From Cryptomeria japonica (lineage: Eukaryota > Streptophyta > Pinopsida > Cupressales > Cupressaceae), in assembly GCF_030272615.1 (NCBI RefSeq), contig NC_081412.1:672525823-672589822 (forward strand): 64,000 bases of DNA, given 5' to 3'. Both the position numbers and the translations under genes were made by a program. The notes under the pieces are model-generated. The model did no database searches, was not told the DNA's origin, and was given only the letters and a program-made list of their open reading frames with translations. Below are positions 57,822 through 64,000 of the stretch, one piece after another. Each line of letters starts with the position of its first letter. Within the stretch, counting starts at the first letter, position 1.

Positions 57822-59208
57822 TGTTGGCATTTTGCATAAAGATTGCATTAATGTTATGTTGTCATTGATGTCAATTCAACTTGTAAATAATATTCATGAT
57901 ATTGCTGATATTGTTGTTGTTATTTCTATTGTCTTTTAACCGGTATGTAAGTTTGAAAGTTGAACTAGTAAATCGGTGTATAAGGTTAAACCCTTTCTAT
58001 GTTATGAAACCGGTAAACCCTACTAGTTGTTTTGTTAAACCCTAACCGATCGAGGTTTGTTGGTTTAAGATCTAATGTTGAGTAGTAATGATGGTGACAT
58101 GTGTGGTTAATGTATGAAGATGAGTACAAGTTATTTTTCCACGTTTGATTGTTTAGGGAAGGAGCAAAGTGGATTGCATCTAATGCATAGCGCGTGATGA
58201 GTTACAACTCCAATGAAGTGGTACTTAAGGAGCGGTTGAGGTTTTCTTGATTAATGTGAAGAGATTGTTATGAAATCTAATAGTCATGCTTCTACTGACT
58301 TGTTTGTAATCTTGATGATGAGAATTAGGTTTTTGTTGTGTTACCGACCTAATTGATTTGTATTTAAGGTTGATGAAGTTGTTTTATTTTGTGTTGGTAA
58401 AGTTGGAAGAAACTAGTTGAGTATGTGGTTGCCTAACCGAAGAATGAATCTGTAGTTTGAGTAAAGGCAGATTGAAGTTTAAAAAGGATCTGATCAAGTA
58501 AATGTAGTGCTATTCAGATAGATCAAGAAAAACTTGTTGTTTTCTAACAATCATAGCATAATTTAAATGCCCTAGCCAGGTAAGCTCTAAAAAAGATTGG
58601 TTATTTCTTAAATCCTCTAACAAGGTGGTCCATTAGCTTGGATTCTCAAACCTTCTACTAAGGTTACTCCTAACAGGGTATTTTTCTTTCCATAAAGGAA
58701 TTTTATAAATCCCTCAATTGGGTGATTCCTAATAGAATTTGTTCTTAATAGGACTTATTGTAAAATCTTTAACACACTTGGCTCCTAACAGGGCGAACTT
58801 CAAAAGGGTTTAGATAGCTATCTTGTCAGTCTCATCTCACCATAGTTTTTACCTATTTGGGTTTTCCACGTATAAATATTTGTGTCATATGGTGAATTTT
58901 TTTGTGGTTATGATCTTACTTGTTGATTTGATTAACTACTTGACTATTATGATAAGGCATGATAACTGGAAGCATTTTGAGATTGAATATAATGACATAT
59001 GATTAAGCATTTGGATGTTTACAAGATTGAAGTTGTCTACTATTAAGCTAGTATAACACTTAATCGGTTGATGTTGGGTAATCTTATGAGTATCGATCTT
59101 GACAAAGTTATTTTACTGATAAGTTTACTTTGTAAGTTTGAGTTTGAGTTTGGGAGTTTGTACAAGTTTTTCAATTTACTGATTCACCCCCCCTCTCAGT
59201 AATCTACC
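57822..59208 (+). repeat. Left LTR of nested element, truncated at 3' end
   Basis: It starts TGTTGGCATTTTGCATAAAG and shows TTCACCCCCCCTCTCAGTAATC near its end, stopping at CTACC where pol coding begins. The right LTR continues about 35-40 bases beyond this point. It contains CCATAGTTTTTACCTATTTGG (58,839-58,859). Confidence 0.82.
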
Positions 59209-59210
59209 AG

Positions 59211-61170
59211 AGAAGTTTGAAGCTAAGAGTGATGAAGGCATATTTCTTAGCTATTTGACCAAGAGTAAGGCCTACAAATGTTTCAACAACCGGACATAGA
59301 GAAGTGTTGAGAGTGCTGATGTTCGAGTAGATGAATGTCCTGAAGTTTCAAAAGGAACCAGTTCAAATAAAATGGATGAAGATCCTTGTATTTTTCTTTT
59401 GAAACCTAAAATAGTTAAATATGAAACTAGTAAGGCAAATTCTGATGCATTTGTTCAACTGGAACAGATAAATTTAGATGAAGAAAATGATGAAGCTGAA
59501 CCTGAAGAGAATGATCATGTTATTCCTAGATATGTGAGACTGAATCACAATCCTGAAAAAATTATTGGGGATAAGGATGTTGGAGTACTAACTAGAAGGA
59601 GAATAAGAGAGAACTCTTGCATGATCTCCATCATTGAACCAAGAAGTGCTAAGGAGGCTTTTTGTGATGATCATCGGGTTAAATCAATGGAGGAGGAATT
59701 GGATCAAATTGAGTAGAACAACACTTGGACCCTAGTACCCCAATCGATAAACAAGAATGCCATAGGTACTAAATGGGTGTTGAGAAACAAGTTGAATGAA
59801 GATGGTGTTGTAGTTCACAAAAAGGCTAGGTTGGTTTGCAAGGGTTATGCATAAGAAGAAGGAGAAGATTATGGTGAAAATTTTGCACCAGTAGCAAGAC
59901 TGGAAGGTGTCAGAACATTACTTGCATTTGCAGCCCATAAGAAGTTCAAGATTACCAGATGGATGTTAAGTCTGCATTTTTGAATGGGATATTGGAAGAA
60001 GAGGTATACATAGAGCAACCAGATGGCTATGCTTTGATAGATGAGAAAGACAAGGCATGCATATTGCATAAAGATTTATATTGATTAAAGAAGGCACCTA
60101 GAGCATGGTATGAAAGGCTTCATACACACCTGATCAAGATAGGCTTTGCAAGAACTAGTGATGATAGCAATATTTATCTCAAGTCTGAAGGAGATGAAAT
60201 ACTGGTTAGTGAAGTATTTATTGATGACATTATATTTAGTGGTATTGATGTCATGAGTCACAATTTTGTAGATGAAATGAAGAATGAGTTTGAAATGTCT
60301 TTAGAAGGGGAAATAAAAAATTTCATAGGCTTGCCGATACAACAAATGAAAAATGGTATTTTCATCACTCAATCTAAGTATGTGAAAGAGGTTTTGAAGA
60401 CTTTTGGCATAAGTGACTATAAACCAGTTGGAACACCAATGGTTACAAGTTGTAAATTGTCCAAGCAAGATGGATCTAAGTTTGTTGATGAAAAGGAATA
60501 TAGGTCAATGATTGGAAAATTACACTATGTTGTTCACAACATACCAAATATTTCCCATGCAGTTTGTATAGTTGCTAGATTCTAGACGAATCCAAAGGAA
60601 GCACATCTGATATCAACCAAGAGAATTTTGAGATATCTGAAAGGTAAAATTGACTATGGGTTATGGTATCCATATGGAGGAAATTTTGATTTGAAGGTGT
60701 ACATAGATGCTGATTGGGTAGGAAATGTTGAGGACCAGAAAAGTACTACCGATGGAGCATTCTTTCTAGGAGGAAGGCTTGTTTCATGGAGTAGTAAGAA
60801 GCAAAGTTGTACTTCACAATCTACTGTTGAAGCTGAGTATGTTGCAGCTTACATGAATTGCACACAAGCTATTTGGATGAGACACATTTTTGAAGGTTTT
60901 AAGATGAAGATTTCAGAACCTATAAAGATTTTATGTGATAATACAAGTGCCATAAATATTTTTAAGAATCCTGTTTTGCATGCAAGAACTAAGCACATTG
61001 AATTGAAGTATCATTTCTTGAGGGAAAAATTTCAAAGTAAAGATGTTATCTTAAAGCATGTTTCTACCAAGGAGAAGCTTGCAGATATTTTTACCAAACC
61101 TCTAGCTAAGACTACATTTGAGTGTCTTAGAAGACAACTAGGGGTTGTACCACTTCATGAGGTTAGTTGA
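59211..61170 (+). pseudogene. Copia pol 3' half: RT and RNase H, partly open
   Basis: It opens with KFEAKSDEGIFLSY and TKSKAYKCFN, the end of the integrase linker. An acidic hinge and VLTRRRIRE follow, then RT: NAIGTKWVLRNKLNEDG, HKKARLVCKGYA, FAPVARLEGVRTLLAFA, VYIEQPDGYAL, KKAPRAWYERL, and the catalytic box as FIDD (60,217-60,228, normally YVDD). RNase H follows: LKVYIDADWVGN, QSTVEAEYVAA, ILCDNTSAINIFKN, ARTKHIELKYHFLRE and DIFTKPL. Stops lie near 59,714, 59,850, 60,083 and 60,583, with one frameshift near 59,945. The RNase H frame 60,628-61,170 is fully open (180 codons), the best-kept coding stretch in the window. Confidence 0.92.
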
Positions 61171-61506
61171 GCATGATGCTGATTGCTTCAGTCCCTAAAT
61201 TACTTGCAAAATTTTACATGGATTGATGTTGAAGTGGATGTATTCCACAGGGGGAGCATCAAGTTGCAGTATGTTGATGCATAGTGCGAATTTACAATTA
61301 CATGTTTTACTTTCAATTTAGCATTGTTGTCAAAGGGGAAAAAGAATTATGTGATTAGGAGAAGAATTGTGTGATTGATAAGGTAAACCAGCGACAAGAT
61401 AATGACAGACAGAGCATGGTGAATACTTGGTATGTAAACCAAGATTCCTATTCACTAATCACAACAACAAATCAGAGGCATTGATATTTGTATTGCCATC
61501 AATGCC
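61171..61506 (+). other. 3' UTR of nested Copia element
   Basis: It contains CCACAGGGGGAGCATCAAG, TTGTTGTCAAAGGGG and GCCATCAATGCC, the usual 3' UTR words of this Copia type, leading to the purine tract. Confidence 0.7.
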
Positions 61507-61518
61507 AAAGGGGGAGAT
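61507..61518 (+). other. Polypurine tract
   Basis: AAAGGGGGAGAT lies directly before the right LTR. Confidence 0.88.
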
Positions 61519-62960
61519 TGTTGGCATTTTGCATAAATATTGCATTAATGTTATGCTGTCATTGATGTCAATTCAACTGGTAAATGATATTGATGATATT
61601 GCTGATATTGTTGTTGTTATTGCTATTGTCTTGTAACCAGTAGGATGAACTTTCTGGAAGATGTTGTAAATCGATATGCAAGTTTGTAAGTTGAACCAGT
61701 AAACCGGTGTACAAGGTTCAACCCTTTCTATGTTATGAAATCAGTAAACCCTAATCGATCAAGGTTTGTTGGTTTAAGATCTGATGTTAAGCGGTAATGA
61801 TGGTGACACGTGTGGTCCATGTATGAAGATGAGTTCAAGTTCTTTTGGCGCATTTGATTATCTAGGGAAGGAGCAAAGTGGATTGCATCTCATGCATAGT
61901 GCGTGATGAGTTACAAGTCCAATGAAGTGGTGATCAAGGAGCGGTTGAGGTTTTCTTGATTAATGTGAAGAAATTGTTATGAAATCTAATGGTCATGCTT
62001 GTACCAACTTGTTTGTAATCTCGATGATGATAATTAAGTTTTGGTTGTGTTATAGACCTAATTGATTTGTATTTAAGGTCGATGAAGTTGATTTATTTTT
62101 GTGTAAGCAAAGTTGGCAGAAATCAGTTGAGTGTGTGGTTGCCTAACCAGAGAATGAATCTGCAGTTTGAGTAAAGGCAGATTGAAGTTTAAAAAAGATC
62201 TGATCGAGCAAATATAGTGCTATTCAGATAGATCAAGAAAAACCTGTTGTTTTCTAACAATCACAGCAGAATTGAAATCCCCTAACTGGGTAAGCTCTAA
62301 CAAGCTTGGTTACTTCTTAAATCCTCTAATAAGGTGGTCCATTAGCTTGGATTCTCAAAACCTCTATCGATGTTACGCCTAACAAGGCATTTTGTTTTTC
62401 ATCAAGGCATTTTGTAAATCCCATAACCGGGTGATTCCTAATAGAGCTAGTTCTTAACAGGACTTATTGTAAAACCTTTAACAGGCTTGGCTCCTAACAG
62501 GGTGAAATTTATAAGGGTTCTGATAGCTATCTTGTGAGTCTCATCTCACCGTGGTTTTTACCTATTTGGGGTTTCCACGTATAAATATTTGTGTCATATG
62601 GTGAATGCTTTTGTGGTTATGATCTTATTTGTTAATTTGATTAACTACTTGACTATTCTCATAAGGCATGACAACTAGAAGTATTGAGAGATTGAATATG
62701 TTGACATATGATTAAGAATTTAGATGTTTACAAGATTGAAGTTTTTTATTGTTAAGTTGGTATAACAGTTAACCGGTTGATGTTGGGTAATCTTATGAGT
62801 ACATCGATCTTGAGAGAGTTATTTTATTGATAAGTTAACTTTGTGAGTTTGAGTTTGAGTTTGGGAGTTTGTATCAGTTTTTCAGTTTATCTATTCATGC
62901 CCCCCCACCCCCCTCCCTCTTAGTAATCTACTGGATACTTATTCTTTCATCATACCATAA
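61519..62960 (+). repeat. Right LTR of nested element, 1,442 bp
   Basis: It starts TGTTGGCATTTTGCATAAAT right after the purine tract. It carries CCGTGGTTTTTACCTATTTGG (62,549-62,569) and a C-rich run (CCCCCCCACCCCCCTCCCTC, near 62,900-62,920). It ends CATCATACCATAA before TGTTG. Confidence 0.82.
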
Positions 62961-62965
62961 TGTTG
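62961..62965. repeat. Target-site duplication TGTTG (right)
   Basis: TGTTG follows the decayed right LTR end and matches 57,817-57,821. Confidence 0.72.
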
Positions 62966-63192
62966 AGCTTTTCAATTATTTGTAAAGAGCTTTGGACAAC
63001 ACCCCATCTTTGGCATTGTTGTCAAAGAGGGATAGATAAGGTAAAAAATTTACATGCTGATTGTGTATGGAGTGTATAGTCTTGGTTGTTGATCTAAGGG
63101 GGAATATTAGGATTCTTTCATTCTTGATCTAGTGTACAAGTTTCACAGGTTTCTACACTTAGTGATTTTTCATGGGTGTTGCCATCAATGCC
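62966..63192 (+). other. 3' UTR of outer element
   Basis: It contains TTGGCATTGTTGTCAAAGAGG and TTGCCATCAATGCC, the same words as the 3' UTR of the nested element. It belongs to the outer copy because it leads to the purine tract of the outer 3' LTR. Confidence 0.7.
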
Positions 63193-63204
63193 AAAGGGGG
63201 AGAT
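63193..63204 (+). other. Polypurine tract of outer element
   Basis: AAAGGGGGAGAT lies directly before the outer 3' LTR. Confidence 0.85.
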
Positions 63205-64000
63205 TATTGGCAATTGACACTCATCTGGTGATCTCTGGTGACTTCTAGTGGTTTTTGATGGATTATTATTGGTTTAGGGTTGTCATTGATGGAAACTCTT
63301 CTTGAAGATTAGATATGGCGGTCAAAACTCATCTTATCCAGAAGTAGGTGTGAACCGATAGCTTCCTAACTAGTATTTTAGGAAAAATAGAGAATTTGTG
63401 GGTCCAAATGCTTTCTGGTCATTACGGTGCATTGAATTGTGTTCTTGTTGATTGGGATGACTTAGATACATTATTTTATTCATTTTGGTGGTCCACATTT
63501 ATCTTTTTGGATGGGGTCAAGCCAAAATGTATCTACATGATACACCTTCAGGCTAACATGATGTATAACCTATTTTGTGGTTATCAATATATAAGTTTTG
63601 TGTCCAAAATCTATTTTGTGGATGTTGCAAATGTATGTAAGTGAGAGATGATCGAGAATCCATTTTGGCATAGTTTCATGCATGCATTCTTGATCCAGTA
63701 GTTGAGTGAGACAATGTATAGGGTAGAACAGAGAAGTTGATCCAGTCATTATTTTTGCACTTAACCAAAACTTATCCAAGCATAGTAGATGCTATTTCAG
63801 AGTTCATGAATTGTAATTCACCACTGTAACAACTATGTAAGTCAGTGAGACTTCCCTAAGGGTTGTAGCCTTTCGAGTTATTGTAATTGAGTAGTGAGCT
63901 CTAGGCAATGTGCCTCAATGCCTATGCATTCCCTTTTTGTAATATTTTTTTTCTACTGGCCATAGTGTAATAATATTGTGGGTTCAAATCCCACCATGGT
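63205..64000 (+). repeat. 3' LTR of outer element, cut by window end
   Basis: It starts TATTGGCAATTGACACTC (the first G of TGTTGG decayed) and aligns along its length with 51,874 onward. It ends in the window within the CACCATGGT motif. About 165 further bases and the TSD should lie beyond 64,000. Confidence 0.88.

Larger units (their letters stand above)
57822..62960 (+). mobile_element. Internally deleted Copia element nested in outer element
   Basis: Left LTR 57,822 to about 59,208 and right LTR 61,519-62,960 are copies of the same sequence. They flank an interior of only about 2.3 kb that begins in mid-pol (KFEAKSDEGIFLSYL). The last part of the left LTR, the PBS, gag, protease and most of integrase are gone, so one deletion joined the LTR end to pol. 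TGTTG flanks both sides. The right LTR end is decayed (ACCATAA for the expected ACCAACA). Confidence 0.8.
51874..64000 (+). mobile_element. SIRE/Maximus-like Copia element lacking pol, with two nested insertions; runs off window
   Basis: Landmarks in order: 5' LTR (51,874-52,835), PBS, gag, accessory ORF, 3' UTR and purine tract (63,193-63,204), and 3' LTR (63,205 to beyond the window). No protease, integrase or RT belongs to it: gag ends near 55,262 and the accessory ORF begins within a few hundred bases. Later inserts are a solo LTR in gag (53,231-54,446) and a deleted Copia element after the accessory ORF (57,822-62,960). The two outer LTRs are clearly the same sequence (TTGGCAATTGACACTCATC) but well diverged. 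Confidence 0.8.

Noticed and set aside
1-64000. CRISPR array, bacterial operon, tRNA or rRNA genes
   Set aside because: The direct repeats present are contiguous tandem units or LTRs without unique spacers. No cloverleaf or rRNA signature was noticed, and codon and repeat content are those of a plant nuclear genome.

Overview
This window looks like heterochromatic, transposon-packed DNA from a large plant nuclear genome. I infer a gymnosperm, probably a conifer. The reasons are AT-rich DNA, very low gene density, long decayed nests of Copia and Gypsy LTR elements and plant L1-type LINEs, and only two gene-derived islands: a PPR pseudogene and an LRR resistance-gene-like pseudogene. No intact host gene, tRNA, rRNA or CRISPR array was found. 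The taxonomic call rests on general character, not on a database match.

Layout. 1-6.8 kb holds a 104-bp tandem repeat, an LTR with internal 61-bp and 79-bp arrays, a small internally deleted LINE, and a first copy of a Gypsy-type LTR family (start TGTAGTGnnGTAAA). 7.1-9.9 kb is the only gene-like island: a PPR pseudogene (minus) and an LRR pseudogene (plus). 10.5-14.8 kb is a decayed Copia pol gene split by two solo LTRs, each with a perfect 5-bp target-site duplication (TSD: GTAGT and AGTAC). 15.7-23.3 kb holds a solo Copia-type LTR, the 3' end of a Gypsy element (polypurine tract plus LTR), and the 3' half of another Copia element with its 3' LTR. 24.1-30.3 kb is a minus-strand Copia 3' end (LTR plus an accessory ORF), split by a complete 2.8-kb non-autonomous LTR element (377-bp LTRs, PBS, PPT, TSD ATATC). 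30.3-37.5 kb has another Gypsy LTR, a LINE remnant, and an unassigned gag-like ORF interrupted by an LTR. 37.5-43.8 kb is an end-to-end 6.3-kb LINE bounded by a 16-bp TSD. 43.9-51.9 kb has a Gypsy LTR split by a solo Copia LTR, then a second copy of the unassigned gag-like ORF split by a 2.6-kb LTR. 51.9 kb to the window end is a SIRE/Maximus-like Copia element. It keeps its LTRs, PBS, gag and accessory ORF but no pol. A solo LTR sits in its gag, and an internally deleted Copia element (TSD TGTTG) sits just after its accessory ORF.

All coding regions carry stops or frameshifts. The best preserved is the Copia RNase H reading frame near 60.6-61.2 kb. The most informative content is the order of insertion, which can be read from reading frames and TSDs. 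Next are two uncharacterised reading-frame families: an accessory ORF next to the 3' LTR of SIRE-like elements, and a gag-like ORF carrying an LHQGLI-type motif. Both occur twice in the window.
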